Source of the DNA: Streptomyces hayashii
GTDB taxonomy: Bacteria > Actinomycetota > Actinomycetes > Streptomycetales > Streptomycetaceae
DNA length: 64,000 bases
Assembly (NCBI RefSeq): GCF_024539815.1
Contig: NZ_JAHHIU010000080.1
Span: 62,001 to 126,000, forward strand
Reading direction: 5' to 3'
A model generated the notes under the pieces. The model saw only the letters and a list, made by a program, of their open reading frames with translations, made no database searches and was not told where the DNA came from. Below are positions 37,181 to 46,460 of the stretch, in pieces. How positions within the stretch are numbered: the stretch's first letter is position 1; each line of letters begins with the position of its first letter. Position numbers and translations under genes: made by a program.

Positions 37181-38580
37181 GCCTCTCCGGCGGAATCGAG
37201 TACACGGCGGTGCGTGAACTCCGGGGGCCGCTCGCGATCGTCGAGGGGGTCTCCGGGGTCGGCTGGGACGAGTACGCGCACATCACCCTCGCCTCGGGCG
37301 AACGGCGCCACGGCGTGGTGCTGGACGCCGACCGCGGCCTGGCGGTCGTCCAGGTGCTGGAGGGCACCGCGGGCATGGACCCGCAGGGCGTCCGCGCGGT
37401 CTTCTCGGGCAGCCCGCTGCGCGTCCCCGTCGGCACGGACTGGCTCGGCCGCGTCTGCAACGGCCGCGGGGCCCCCGTCGACGACGGGCCACCCATATTC
37501 GGCTCCCACCAGGCCGAGGTGGGCGGCGCCCCCGTCAACCCGGTCCGGCGTGAGCCGCCGTCCGAACCCGTACTCACCGGTGTCGGGGCCATCGACGCCC
37601 TGACCACGCTGGTACGGGGGCAGAAACTGCCGGTGTTCTCGGTGGCCGGGCTGCCGCATCTGGAACTGGCCGCCCAGATCGCCGCGCAGGCCACCGTCGG
37701 CGGAGAGGCGTTCAGCGTCGTCTTCGCGGGCATAGGGCTGACCCACGCCGACGCCTCCTTCGTACGTGACGTCCTGGAGGAACGCTCCGCGGCCGGGGAA
37801 CTGGTCCTGCTGCTGAACACCGCCGACGACCCGGTGATCGAACGGATCCTCACCCCTCGCATCGCGCTCACCGTCGCCGAGCACCTCGCCTTCACCGAGG
37901 GACGGCACGTCCTGGTCGTGATGACCGACATGACGACGTACGCCGAAGCCCTGCGCGAGGTCTCCGCCGCCCGCGGGGAGATCCCCGCCCGCCGCGCCTA
38001 CCCCGGCTACCTCTACAGCGACCTGGCCTCCCTGTACGAGCGCTGCGGACGCATTCGCGGGCGACCGGGCTCGGTCACCGTGCTGCCGGTGCTCACTATG
38101 CCCGCGGGTGACATCACTCATCCCGTGCCCGACCTGACCGGCTACATCACCGAGGGACAGATCGTGTTGTCGCCGGAGACGCACGCGCGGGGTGTGTACC
38201 CGCCGCTGGACGCCCTGTCGTCCCTCTCCCGGCTGATGCGCAAGGGCGCAGGCCCGGGCCGTACCCGTGACGACCACCTCGACGTCGCGGCCCAGCTGCT
38301 GGCCGCCCTGGCGCGAGCCCGGCAGGTCCGTGACCTCGCGGACCTGGTCGGCCAGGCGGCGCTGAGCCCCACCGACCGCCGCTACCTCGACTTCGAGGAG
38401 GCGTTCCTGAGGGACTTCGCCGACCAGCGCAGTGACGAGTCCCGCAGCCTCGCCGACTCGCTCGAACGCGGCTGGCGGGCCCTGCTCACACTGCCCCGCA
38501 GCCAGCTCTCCATGCTCCCCACCGGGCTCCTCGACGCCCACGGGGCGAAGGACGCACCGGACACGGAGGCGTCCCGATGA
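37177..38580 (+). CDS. V/A-type ATPase regulatory subunit B
   Basis: 467 residues, standard for subunit B. It lacks a Walker A loop, as expected (FSVAGLPHLELAAQIAAQA). Further signatures are FAGIGLTHADASFVRDVLE, VVMTDMTTYAEALREVSAAR and the C-terminal PRSQLSMLPTGLL. It forms the A3B3 head with subunit A. The start overlaps the A stop by 4 bp and the end overlaps D by 4 bp. Confidence 0.96.
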   Translation: MSLSGGIEYTAVRELRGPLAIVEGVSGVGWDEYAHITLASGERRHGVVLDADRGLAVVQVLEGTAGMDPQGVRAVFSGSPLRVPVGTDWLGRVCNGRGAPVDDGPPIFGSHQAEVGGAPVNPVRREPPSEPVLTGVGAIDALTTLVRGQKLPVFSVAGLPHLELAAQIAAQATVGGEAFSVVFAGIGLTHADASFVRDVLEERSAAGELVLLLNTADDPVIERILTPRIALTVAEHLAFTEGRHVLVVMTDMTTYAEALREVSAARGEIPARRAYPGYLYSDLASLYERCGRIRGRPGSVTVLPVLTMPAGDITHPVPDLTGYITEGQIVLSPETHARGVYPPLDALSSLSRLMRKGAGPGRTRDDHLDVAAQLLAALARARQVRDLADLVGQAALSPTDRRYLDFEEAFLRDFADQRSDESRSLADSLERGWRALLTLPRSQLSMLPTGLLDAHGAKDAPDTEASR

Positions 38581-39197
38581 CCGGCGCCCGCCGTACACCG
38601 CCTGGTCGGGCGGGACGGCTGCGACTGCGGCACAGCCTCGATGTCGCCGAACGCGGAGCCGACCTGCTGGAGCAGAAGCTCCGTATCCTGCGCTCCGAGC
38701 ACGAGCGGCTGCTGAGCGCGGAGAGGTCAGCAGCCCGCGCCTGGCGGGACCTGTTGTCCGAGGCCGAGGACTGGCTGCTGAGGGGGCTCCTCCTGGGCGG
38801 GGAACAGGCCCTTGACGCGGCCGCCGCAGGTATCGGTCCCGCCGAGGTCACACTGCGCTGGACCACCTCCATGGGGGTACGCCACCCCGCGGCGGCCGCT
38901 GTGTCCGTACCCGCCCGATCACTCACCGCCGCCGCTCCCACGAACACAGCCCTCGTGCACGCCGAAGCGGCCTACGGCCATGCCCTGCGCGCCGGCGGCG
39001 AGTACGCCGCCGCTCATGCTGCCGCCGAACTGCTGGGCGTCGAGGTCATCAGTACCCGGCATCGGGTCCGTGCCCTGCGGCGCCACTGGATTCCCCGCCT
39101 GCGGGAGGCTCTCGACCGGGCCGACCTCGCCCTGGAGCAGGCCGAGCACGAGGACGGTGTCCGGCGGCGCTGGGCGGCTCGGAGCCCCGAGCGGTGA
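38577..39197 (+). CDS. V/A-type ATPase central-shaft subunit D
   Basis: 206 residues. It has the paired N- and C-terminal helices of the rotor shaft: RLRLRHSLDVAERGADLLEQ with KLRILRSEHERLL at the start, and VISTRHRVRALRRHWIPRLR with ALDRADLALEQAEHED at the end. The latter is the conserved family motif. It closes the nine-gene operon and ends 4 bp before the convergent TrkA gene, so no room for a separate terminator exists. Confidence 0.95.
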   Translation: MTGARRTPPGRAGRLRLRHSLDVAERGADLLEQKLRILRSEHERLLSAERSAARAWRDLLSEAEDWLLRGLLLGGEQALDAAAAGIGPAEVTLRWTTSMGVRHPAAAAVSVPARSLTAAAPTNTALVHAEAAYGHALRAGGEYAAAHAAAELLGVEVISTRHRVRALRRHWIPRLREALDRADLALEQAEHEDGVRRRWAARSPER

Positions 39198-39201
39198 CCG
39201 T

Positions 39202-39858
39202 TCACTGGAACGCGGCGTGGATCTCCTGCTCGGTCGCGTTGTGCGAGACGAGCAGGATCTCGTCACCGGGCCGGAGCCGCACCGCCGGATCCGGCACGGT
39301 CGGTTGTCCGTCGCGCACGATCGTGGCGACAACCGTCCCCTCAGGCAGCCCCACCTCGCCCAGGGCACGGCCAGCCGTCCTGGACTGCGGTGTGATGGCC
39401 GTTTCGATGACGTCGACGCCGGCCTTGCTGAGCCGCAGCAGGGCGACCGTGTCGGTGGCCCCGGTGGCCTCCTCGATGAGGGAGATCAGCGGGGTGGCGG
39501 CGGGGACGGCGACGTCGACGCCCCAACGCCCGTCGAACAGCCAGGCGTTGTCGGCGTCGTTGCACCGGGCGGCCACGCGGGGCACCGAGAACTGCCGTTT
39601 GGCGAGCAGGCTGATGACGAGGTTGTCCTCGTCGTCCCCGGTGGTGGCGATGAGGAGGTCGGCGGTGAGAGCGCCGGCGTGTTCCAAAAGGGTGGGTTCA
39701 CACGCGTCCCCGGCGATGAGCCGCACCGGGACGCGACCCTCCAGTTCGGCGACGCGGTCGTCGTCGGCGTCGATCAGCGTCACCTCGTTGTGGGCGGCGG
39801 CGAGCACCTGGGCGATCTGGGTGCCGAGTCGTCCGGCGCCGGCGATGATCACGTTCAC
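39202..39858 (-). CDS. TrkA-type K+ transport regulatory protein (NAD-binding plus TrkA-C)
   Basis: 218 residues. A TrkA-N Rossmann domain (VIIAGAGRLGTQIAQVLAA, then LIDADDDRVAELEG, GDACEPTLLEHAGA) and a TrkA-C domain (GLPEGTVVATIVRDGQPTVP, RPGDEILLVSHN). It resembles CeoC of actinobacteria. Such proteins gate K+ channels or Trk transporters in response to NAD(H) or nucleotides. No TrkH/KtrB membrane subunit is in the window. Its start overlaps the stop of the second TrkA gene by 4 bp. Confidence 0.92.
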   Translation of the reverse strand: MNVIIAGAGRLGTQIAQVLAAAHNEVTLIDADDDRVAELEGRVPVRLIAGDACEPTLLEHAGALTADLLIATTGDDEDNLVISLLAKRQFSVPRVAARCNDADNAWLFDGRWGVDVAVPAATPLISLIEEATGATDTVALLRLSKAGVDVIETAITPQSRTAGRALGEVGLPEGTVVATIVRDGQPTVPDPAVRLRPGDEILLVSHNATEQEIHAAFQ

Positions 39859-40514
39859 GTCCCCAGCTCCTTGTCGAGAAAGCCGCGCAGCCTGCCGAGC
39901 GCGGTCGCGGCGACGGCGAAGGTGACCAGGTCGCCCGCCCGAGCGGGTGTGCTGTGCGCGGGGATCAGGGAGCGGCCGGCGCGGGTGACCTCGACGACGC
40001 GGATCTCGCCGTCGACCTCGAACTCGGTCAGCGGCCGCCCGGTCAGATAGGCCGGCAGTTCGGAGCGGTAGAGCAGGGTCTCGCCGTTGCCGAAGCTGAT
40101 TTCGGGGGAAAGGTGGCGGTGCAGCAGCATCTGGTGGATCTGGTGGACCGTCCAGCGGACGCTGGTGATGGTGGGGATGCCGAGTTCGCGGTAGATGTCG
40201 GCGCGTCGGGGGTCGTAGATGCGGGCGAGGACGTTCGGTACCCGGTAGGTCTCCTTCGCCGTGCGCGCGCTGACGATGTTGCTGTTGTCGCCGGACGTGA
40301 CGGCGACGAAGGCGTCCGCGTGCTCGATGCCGGCGGCCTCGAGCACGGCGCGGCTGTAGCCGTTGCCCTCGTGGAAGCGGATGCGGGGGCTGTCGGGCAG
40401 CCGCCGGGCCGCCTTGGGACGCCGGTCGACGACCTGCACGTCGTGCCCTTCGGAGGCCAGCAGACCGGCCAGGGTGGCACCCACCCGTCCGCAGCCGACC
40501 ACGATCACCTTCAC
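39855..40514 (-). CDS. TrkA-type K+ transport regulatory protein (CeoB-like)
   Basis: 219 residues from a GTG at 40512-40514 with GGAAGGGAG 7 bp upstream. The NAD site is VIVVGCGRVGATLAGLL, then VVDRRPKAARRL and HEGNGYSRAVLEAAGIEHAD. A C-terminal TrkA-C domain follows (LTEFEVDGEIRVVEVTRAG, ARAGDLVTFAVA). It overlaps the P-type ATPase gene by 4 bp at its start and the other TrkA gene by 4 bp at its end, so the three are translated as a unit. Confidence 0.92.
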   Translation of the reverse strand: MKVIVVGCGRVGATLAGLLASEGHDVQVVDRRPKAARRLPDSPRIRFHEGNGYSRAVLEAAGIEHADAFVAVTSGDNSNIVSARTAKETYRVPNVLARIYDPRRADIYRELGIPTITSVRWTVHQIHQMLLHRHLSPEISFGNGETLLYRSELPAYLTGRPLTEFEVDGEIRVVEVTRAGRSLIPAHSTPARAGDLVTFAVAATALGRLRGFLDKELGT

Positions 40515-43321
40515 CGTCGTGCTCCCTTCCGCCGGTCGGCGCGGCGGCGCAGCCACCACTTGCGGATCTCGTCCGCGATGAGGGGCAAGGTCCCGAGCCC
40601 GGCCAGTACCGCCCAGTCGACGGCGTCGAGCGGGGCGGTGTTGAAGACGTCCTGCAGCGGCGGCACGTAGCTGATCGCGGCCATGAGGGCGACGCCGAAG
40701 CCGCCCGCCGCCAGCAGGGCCGGATTGGACAGCAACCCCACCTTCAGGATGCTCTGCCGGTCGGTGCGCACCGCGAGCGCGTTGAAGAACTGGCTGAGCA
40801 CGATCCCGGCCTGGACCATGGTGATCGCCTCCCGATAGACGGGCGTGTCCTTGGTGAAGTCGTCGAACGCGATGCCCGAGGACCCGACGTGCCAGAAGAA
40901 GACGGCGGTGACGCACAGCGCCTGGATGCCACCGAGGAACAGGATCCGACCCACGACAGCGGCCGAGAACAGCCGTTCCCGGCGGGAGCGCGGCGGGCGC
41001 TCCATCACGTCGGGCTCGGGCGGCTCGGCGCCCAGGGCCAGGGCGGGCAGTACGTCGGAGCCCAGGTCGATCGCCAGGATCTGCACCGCGCTGATGGGCA
41101 CCAGAGGGAAGCCGGCGAAGGTCGCCGCCAGGATCGGGACCAGCTCTCCGATGTTGTGGCTGAAGAGGTAGACGAGGAACTTGCGGATGTTCTGGTAGAC
41201 CGCCCGGCCGAGCCGCACCGCCACCGCGATCGAGGCGAACGAGTCGTCGAGGAGCACCATCGAGGCCGCCTCACGGGCCACGTCGGTGCCCGATGCCCCC
41301 ATCGCCACGCCGATGTCGGCGTGTTTGAGCGCGGGGGCGTCGTTCGCGCCGTCCCCGGTGACCGCCACCACCTCACCCCGCCGCTGGAAGGCGGTGACCA
41401 CCCGCATCTTGTGCTCCGGGCTGACCCGGCACAGCAGAAGCTCGGACGGTTCTGCGAGCAGGGTGTCGAGCGCCTCCTCGTCCATCGCGTCGAGCCGGGT
41501 GCCCGTCACCACGACGGGATCCGGCCCCCGTACGATCCCCACCCGCCGCGCGACGGCCTCTCCGGTGAGCGGGTGGTCGCCGGTGACCATGACGATGCGG
41601 ATGCCCGCCCCGCGGCAGGCGGCGACCGCCTCGGCGACCTCCGGGCGCGGCGGGTCCAGCATGCCGACCAGCCCCAGGAACGTGAGCTGCGACTCCGCCT
41701 CGTCCTGCGCGGGGCGGGACCGGTCGAGCTCCCGCCGCGCGACGGCCAGCACCCGCAGCGCCTGTGAGGCCAGTGCGTCGCTCGCCGCGAGGACGGCCGC
41801 CCGGTCCCGCTCGGTCAGCGGCCCGCGGTGTTCCTCCCACTCCACGTCGGTGCACCGCGCCAGCAGCTCGCCCGGCGCTCCCTTGACGCACGCTTGGTAG
41901 TCCGCGCCGTTCTTGTGCACCGTGGTCATCAGCTTGCGGTCCGAGTCGAAGGGGAACTCGGTGACTCGCGGAGCCGCGGCCTCCTCCGCGACCGGGTCGA
42001 GTCCGGCCTTGGCCGCGACCACGAGCAGCGCGCCCTCGGTCGTGTCGCCGAGCACCCGCCAGCGCTGCACGTCATGAGGCGGAACCAGACGAGCGTTGCA
42101 GCACAGCGCCGCCACCCGGAGTAGCTCACGAACCGCCGTCGCGTCGGCCACCTCACCGCCCGGCGCGTATCCCACCCCTGTCACCGGGTGCGTCGCACCC
42201 CCCGCCCACACCCGGGTGACGGTCATCTCGGCCTGGGTGAGTGTTCCGGTCTTGTCGGTGCACACCACCGTGGTCGAACCGAGTGCCTCCACCGCGAGCA
42301 GTTTCTTGATCAGAGCACGGCGGCGCGCCATCCGCCTTACGCCGATCGCCAGCGACACCGACAGGGTGGCGGGCAGCCCTTCCGGCACCATCACCCCCAG
42401 CGCGAACACGAGCGCGGACACCAGGGACTCCCCGGTGGGCAGCCGCACGGCGAACATCAGGGCGCCGATCGCCAGGGCCGCCCCCGCCACCCGCCGCGCC
42501 ATGGAGGCCACCTGGTGTTGCAGCGGCGTCTTCTGCCGCGGGGCCGCCGCAGCCAGCCGGTAGATCCGCCCGAACTCGGTCGCCGCACCGGTGGCGTAGA
42601 CCACGGCGCGTCCGGATCCGGCGACGACGTCGGTTCCCATGAACACGCAGTTGCGGGCGTCCAGCGGCGGTCCGGCCGCAACCGGATCGGCCGTACGGTC
42701 CACCGCGTTGCTCTCCCCGGTCAACGGCGCGTTGTTCACCGCCAACTCGTGCGCCTCGACCACCCGGCAGTCCGCGGGTACGGAGTCCCCGGCCTCCAGC
42801 ACCACCACATCGCCCGGCGCCAGGTCCCGGGCGGGCACCTCCAGCCGCTCGCCGCCGCGCAGTACCCGGCAGGTGTGGGGCACCATCGCCTCCAGCGCCT
42901 GAGCCGTGCGCTCGGCCGAGTACTCCTGCGCGAAGCCGATGGCGGCGTTCAGCACCACGACGCCGAGGATCGCCACCGCGAGCTGAAGAGTGCCCACGTC
43001 ACGCGGCTCCTGAAGGCCGTAGGCCAGGAAGGTGATCCCCGACGCGACGAGCAGCACGACCGCGAAGAGGTCCCTGAACTGCGCGCCCAGCTGCCGCCAC
43101 ACGGGGCGCCGCCTCGTCCGCGGCATCTCGTTGGGCCCGCGCTCCAGCTCCGCCCGAGCCCGGTCCGCCGACAAGCCGCGCCGAGAGGTGCCCAGAGCGG
43201 TGAAGACATCACCGGCGGCCAGCTCCCGTACCGCAGGCCGCGGACCGGAACCGGACGTGGCGTCGACCGCCGCGTCCGTCCCTCCGCCTGGCACCAGCGG
43301 GTCCGTACCGGTGCGCATCAT
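40511..43321 (-). CDS. P-type cation ATPase, P2C (Na+/K+-ATPase)-like
   Basis: 936 residues. The cation-ATPase N domain begins near 38. LTGESNAVDR is the actuator region, [15 protein letters not shown] the phosphorylation site and TGDGANDAPALKHADIG the hinge. M4 reads VMVPEGLPATLSVSLAIG. M5 reads SHNIGELVPI and M6 LAIDLGSDVLPALALGAE, close to the Na+/K+-ATPase M6 (IDLGTDMVPA) rather than to SERCA. This points to a Na+ or K+ pump. Translational coupling to two TrkA proteins supports a link with K+ homeostasis. Two near-palindromic GGGCCG sites lie 157-189 bp upstream. Confidence 0.93.
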   Translation of the reverse strand: MMRTGTDPLVPGGGTDAAVDATSGSGPRPAVRELAAGDVFTALGTSRRGLSADRARAELERGPNEMPRTRRRPVWRQLGAQFRDLFAVVLLVASGITFLAYGLQEPRDVGTLQLAVAILGVVVLNAAIGFAQEYSAERTAQALEAMVPHTCRVLRGGERLEVPARDLAPGDVVVLEAGDSVPADCRVVEAHELAVNNAPLTGESNAVDRTADPVAAGPPLDARNCVFMGTDVVAGSGRAVVYATGAATEFGRIYRLAAAAPRQKTPLQHQVASMARRVAGAALAIGALMFAVRLPTGESLVSALVFALGVMVPEGLPATLSVSLAIGVRRMARRRALIKKLLAVEALGSTTVVCTDKTGTLTQAEMTVTRVWAGGATHPVTGVGYAPGGEVADATAVRELLRVAALCCNARLVPPHDVQRWRVLGDTTEGALLVVAAKAGLDPVAEEAAAPRVTEFPFDSDRKLMTTVHKNGADYQACVKGAPGELLARCTDVEWEEHRGPLTERDRAAVLAASDALASQALRVLAVARRELDRSRPAQDEAESQLTFLGLVGMLDPPRPEVAEAVAACRGAGIRIVMVTGDHPLTGEAVARRVGIVRGPDPVVVTGTRLDAMDEEALDTLLAEPSELLLCRVSPEHKMRVVTAFQRRGEVVAVTGDGANDAPALKHADIGVAMGASGTDVAREAASMVLLDDSFASIAVAVRLGRAVYQNIRKFLVYLFSHNIGELVPILAATFAGFPLVPISAVQILAIDLGSDVLPALALGAEPPEPDVMERPPRSRRERLFSAAVVGRILFLGGIQALCVTAVFFWHVGSSGIAFDDFTKDTPVYREAITMVQAGIVLSQFFNALAVRTDRQSILKVGLLSNPALLAAGGFGVALMAAISYVPPLQDVFNTAPLDAVDWAVLAGLGTLPLIADEIRKWWLRRRADRRKGARR

Positions 43322-43477
43322 CCGAACCCGTACGGCGCCGAGGCCCTCGGTTCCGGCGGAACCGGTCGGATCGCGCGGAGGGCCTTGCGTGAGGCTTCCA
43401 TCACGGACTCCATTGAGTTCGGCGGCCGTCCGGCCGGTGTGCCGCCCCTGAGCGGCAGCGCCCTCTCATCGTGGAAC

Positions 43478-43510
43478 GGGCCGTCCGGCGCCACCAGGGC
43501 CGTACGGGGC
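43478..43510. promoter_or_regulatory. Two tandem imperfect GGGCCG palindromes upstream of the P2C-type ATPase
   Basis: GGGCCGTCCGGCGC (43478-43491) and GGGCCGTACGGGGC (43497-43510) each differ by one base from GGGCCGNNCGGCCC, the pattern of the box before the V/A-ATPase operon. Their centres are 19 bp apart. They lie in the gap between the USP at 43534 and the ATPase start at 43321. Confidence 0.3.
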
Positions 43511-43533
43511 AGGGGATGGCGCCGTTCGGCGTC

Positions 43534-44406
43534 TCACACCGGGACCGTGATGACCGGGCAGTGGGCGTGGTGCAGCACTCCCTGGCTCACCGAACCCAGC
43601 AGCATGCCCATGAACCCGCCGTGCCCGCGGGTTCCCACGACCAGGCCCAGTGCGTGTTCCGAGGCTTCCGTCAGGACCCGCACCGGGTGGCCGAGGACGA
43701 CCTCGTGGTGCAACTCCACTCCCGGGTACCTCGCGGTCCGGCCCGCGACCGTCTCGGACAGCACCCGGCGGCACTCCCGCACAGCGGCGTCCTCGTCCAG
43801 GACACCGAGGAGCGGCGGATGCCACACGTACAGGGCCCTGAGGGTCGCTCCGCGCAGGGCCGCCTCCTCGAACGCCACGTCCACCGCCGCGACCGCGTGC
43901 GGACTGCCGTCCACGCCGACCACGAAGTACGCGGGCTCCTGGGTGATGTGCTCCGGTTCCGGAACGACGACGACCGGACAAGGAGCGTGGGCGGAGACCG
44001 GCAGTGCCACGGAGGCGGAGGTGAACATCTCGCGCCTGGTGCTCAGATGCCAGGAGCCCACCACGACCAGCGAGGCGTTCCGCGCCTCCTCCCGCAGAAC
44101 CCACGCGGGCTCTCCTTCCGCCAGCATCGTCGACACCTCCACCGTCGGCTGCCGGGACTCAACGAAGGCGACCGCCTCCTTGAGGACCTCGGCACCCGCT
44201 TCGTGCAGTGTCTGGTTCCACTCCTCCCAGGATGGCCGTGCCTCGCCCGTGCGGTATCCGCCCGTCGGTACGCCCTGGGCGTGGACGAGCCGCACCGGCA
44301 GGCCACGGCGATCCGCCTCGTCTGCGGCCCAGGCGAGTGCCAGCCGCTTCGAGGGATCGGGGTCGACACCCACGACGATCGCCCGACGCCCGTCCGCACT
44401 GCTCAT
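43534..44406 (-). CDS. Universal stress protein, tandem UspA domains
   Basis: 290 residues. The first domain begins AIVVGVDPDPSKRLALAWAA and ends VVGSWHLSTRREMFTSASVA, with a degenerate ATP loop. The second begins YFVVGVDGSPHAVAAVDVAF and ends VGTRGHGGFMGMLLGSVSQG, a good loop. So only the second half is expected to bind ATP. The ATG at 44404-44406 has GGAGG 5 bp upstream. It diverges from the USP at 44673-45554 across 266 bp in which no named element was seen. Confidence 0.92.
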   Translation of the reverse strand: MSSADGRRAIVVGVDPDPSKRLALAWAADEADRRGLPVRLVHAQGVPTGGYRTGEARPSWEEWNQTLHEAGAEVLKEAVAFVESRQPTVEVSTMLAEGEPAWVLREEARNASLVVVGSWHLSTRREMFTSASVALPVSAHAPCPVVVVPEPEHITQEPAYFVVGVDGSPHAVAAVDVAFEEAALRGATLRALYVWHPPLLGVLDEDAAVRECRRVLSETVAGRTARYPGVELHHEVVLGHPVRVLTEASEHALGLVVGTRGHGGFMGMLLGSVSQGVLHHAHCPVITVPV

Positions 44407-44672
44407 GGCACCTCCAGCAGACTCCCGTGCCGCCGTCCTTTCACTGCCTTCCAGCGTGACCCCAGCCGTCGGCAGCCGCCACGTCACGGCCTCGTGGGGG
44501 CTGATCCAGCGGTTCGCGGATTTGTGGTGCCGCAGGGTGGCTGAGGTGGGCGGCTGCACGATGTGCAGCCACTTGATGCGGGGCGGCGCAGCCTGGTGGA
44601 GCCTGGCAGGAGGGACACGGGGCAGTCGGCGGCGGGCCGGCTGGGCCTGCGGCGCATTACGGAGGTGTCGTG

Positions 44673-45554
44673 ATGGACCAGGTCGTCGTGGGAGTGGACG
44701 GCTCGCCGTCGAGTCTCGACGCGGTGGAGGTCGCGGCACGTGAGGCCGGACTGCGCGGCGTGGGACTGCGGCTGGTGCACGCCTTCGGGTGGCCGTCGAT
44801 GCATCTGCCGCCCGGCGGACCCCCGTGGAATCCTGCGATGGCGGGGGTGCGGGAGTTGGTGGACGGCACGCTGATCGAGGCTGAGGAGCGAGCCCGCAGA
44901 GCCGTGCCGCAGGTGGACGTGACGCGCGAGGTCACCGTCGGCGAGCCGCTGATGGTGCTGGAGATCGAGTCGCGGACCGCCTCGCTCGTCGTGGTCGGCA
45001 GCCGGGGCCTCGGGGCGTTCGGCAGCCTGCTGCTCGGTTCCACCGCCGTGCATCTGGCCGCGCACGGCCGCTGCCCGGTGCTGGTGGTGCGCGGTCGGCC
45101 CGACCCGAGCGGTCCCGTACTGCTGGCGGTCGACGGCTCACCGGCGGGCGAGGCAGCCGTCGAGTTCGCCTTCGCCGAGGCGTCACTTCGCGGCGCGGAG
45201 ATGGTCTCGATGCACGTCTGGAACACCCGGAGCGAGCGGGCCTACGAGGGCCCCGGTGATCCTCTGAACGCGGTGGTGGACATCGAGCGGCTCCGTCAGG
45301 AAGAGCAGCAGTTGCTGGACGAGACATTGGCCCCGTGGCAGGAGCGCCATCCCCGGCTCGCCGTGGAGCGGCGCCTGGTGCGATCCCGTGTTCGCCGGAC
45401 CCTGATCGAGGCGACCCGCGACGCGCAGCTCGTCGTGGCGGGCGCCCGCGGCCGTGGCGGCTTCACGGGCCTGCTGCTCGGCTCGGTCAGCCAGGCACTG
45501 CTGCACCACGCGCACTGCCCGGTCGCCGTCGTACGAGCCGGGGAGCGGCCATGA
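44673..45554 (+). CDS. Universal stress protein, tandem UspA domains
   Basis: 293 residues. First domain VVVGVDGSPSSLDAVEVAAR to VGSRGLGAFGSLLLGSTAVH; second VLLAVDGSPAGEAAVEFAF to GARGRGGFTGLLLGSVSQAL. Both ATP loops are complete. The ATG at 44673 has GGAGG 7 bp upstream and is preferred to the adjoining GTG. Its stop overlaps the start of the broken USP that follows (ATGACC), so it once headed a run leading to phosphoketolase. Confidence 0.93.
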   Translation: MDQVVVGVDGSPSSLDAVEVAAREAGLRGVGLRLVHAFGWPSMHLPPGGPPWNPAMAGVRELVDGTLIEAEERARRAVPQVDVTREVTVGEPLMVLEIESRTASLVVVGSRGLGAFGSLLLGSTAVHLAAHGRCPVLVVRGRPDPSGPVLLAVDGSPAGEAAVEFAFAEASLRGAEMVSMHVWNTRSERAYEGPGDPLNAVVDIERLRQEEQQLLDETLAPWQERHPRLAVERRLVRSRVRRTLIEATRDAQLVVAGARGRGGFTGLLLGSVSQALLHHAHCPVAVVRAGERP

Positions 45555-46442
45555 CCGCCGGGTGGTGCGCGACGGATCCGGAGGCCGCTGTGCGCGGCGG
45601 CTCTTCGGCCACGACTGCGTACTGCGGCTTGGTCGTAACTGCCTCCTCCTCGTGTGCCCTCGGCTTCTCCACGCTCGGCGCGCCGTCGCGCCCTGTGTCG
45701 TGGGGCCCGAAGCCCCGGTGGTGGATCCGGTCGAGCCCATCGCGCGGCCGGGCGGGAACCCGGAACAACTGCTCTCCGGTCGGCCGTGTGTCGCTGAGGT
45801 TTGCGGTCGGCGGGCCACTTCGCCGCCGCGCCATCACGCGCCACCGACGGAGCCGAGACCGCCTCACGCAGTCCGGCTTGGCCCAGCCCCTGGTGCTCGG
45901 TACCCGTGGACGCAGCGGCTTCGTCGAGATGGTGCTCGGCTCGGTCAGTCTGACCGTCGCCGCCCACGCCGACTGCCCGGTGATCGTGCTGCGCTACAGC
46001 CATGACAACCAGGTCCGAGCCGGGGAGCGCGCGGCCGCGTCGTCGTGGGCGGCGGTCGAGAACGGGACGGAGTCCGCCGCCCTGCGCTTCGCCGTCCAGG
46101 AGGCGAGGCCGCGCGTGACCCTGGATGCCCGTACGGGCCTGGCGGTGTCCCGCGCAAGAGACCACCGACCACCCCCTGCTCGCGGGGAACCCGCCAGGCT
46201 GCACGAACAGCATGCTGCCGAGGTCCTGGACCAGGCGCTGAAGGGCGCGCCCGCGGATGTGGAGCTGTGCGGTCGCACGGTGGAGGATCCGGCGCGCAGG
46301 GTGCTCCTGGCCGCCTCGCACAAGGCCGACTTACTGGCGGTCGCAGCCCGGCGCAGTCCGCGAGGCACATCGGGCTCCAGCTGGGACGCGTCGCCCATGC
46401 ACTCCGCCGCCTTCTTGCCGGCCATGCCACCTCCACCGCCCG
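45551..46442 (+). pseudogene. Degenerate universal stress protein
   Basis: A frame opens by ATGA overlap with the upstream USP, but its first 100 codons show no UspA start. UspA features appear from about 45880 (LVLGTRGRSGFVEMVLGSVS, ADCPVIVLR). They run into a second domain ([33 protein letters not shown]) that lacks a normal beginning. The C-terminal loop shifts frame near 46360: [13 protein letters not shown] is read in another frame, as in LQLGLVNHAVLHH of the intact paralogues. Loss of the N-terminal half and a frameshift make it a pseudogene. It ends just before phosphoketolase. Confidence 0.72.
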
Positions 46443-46460
46443 ATGACATCCGGAGTCCTC

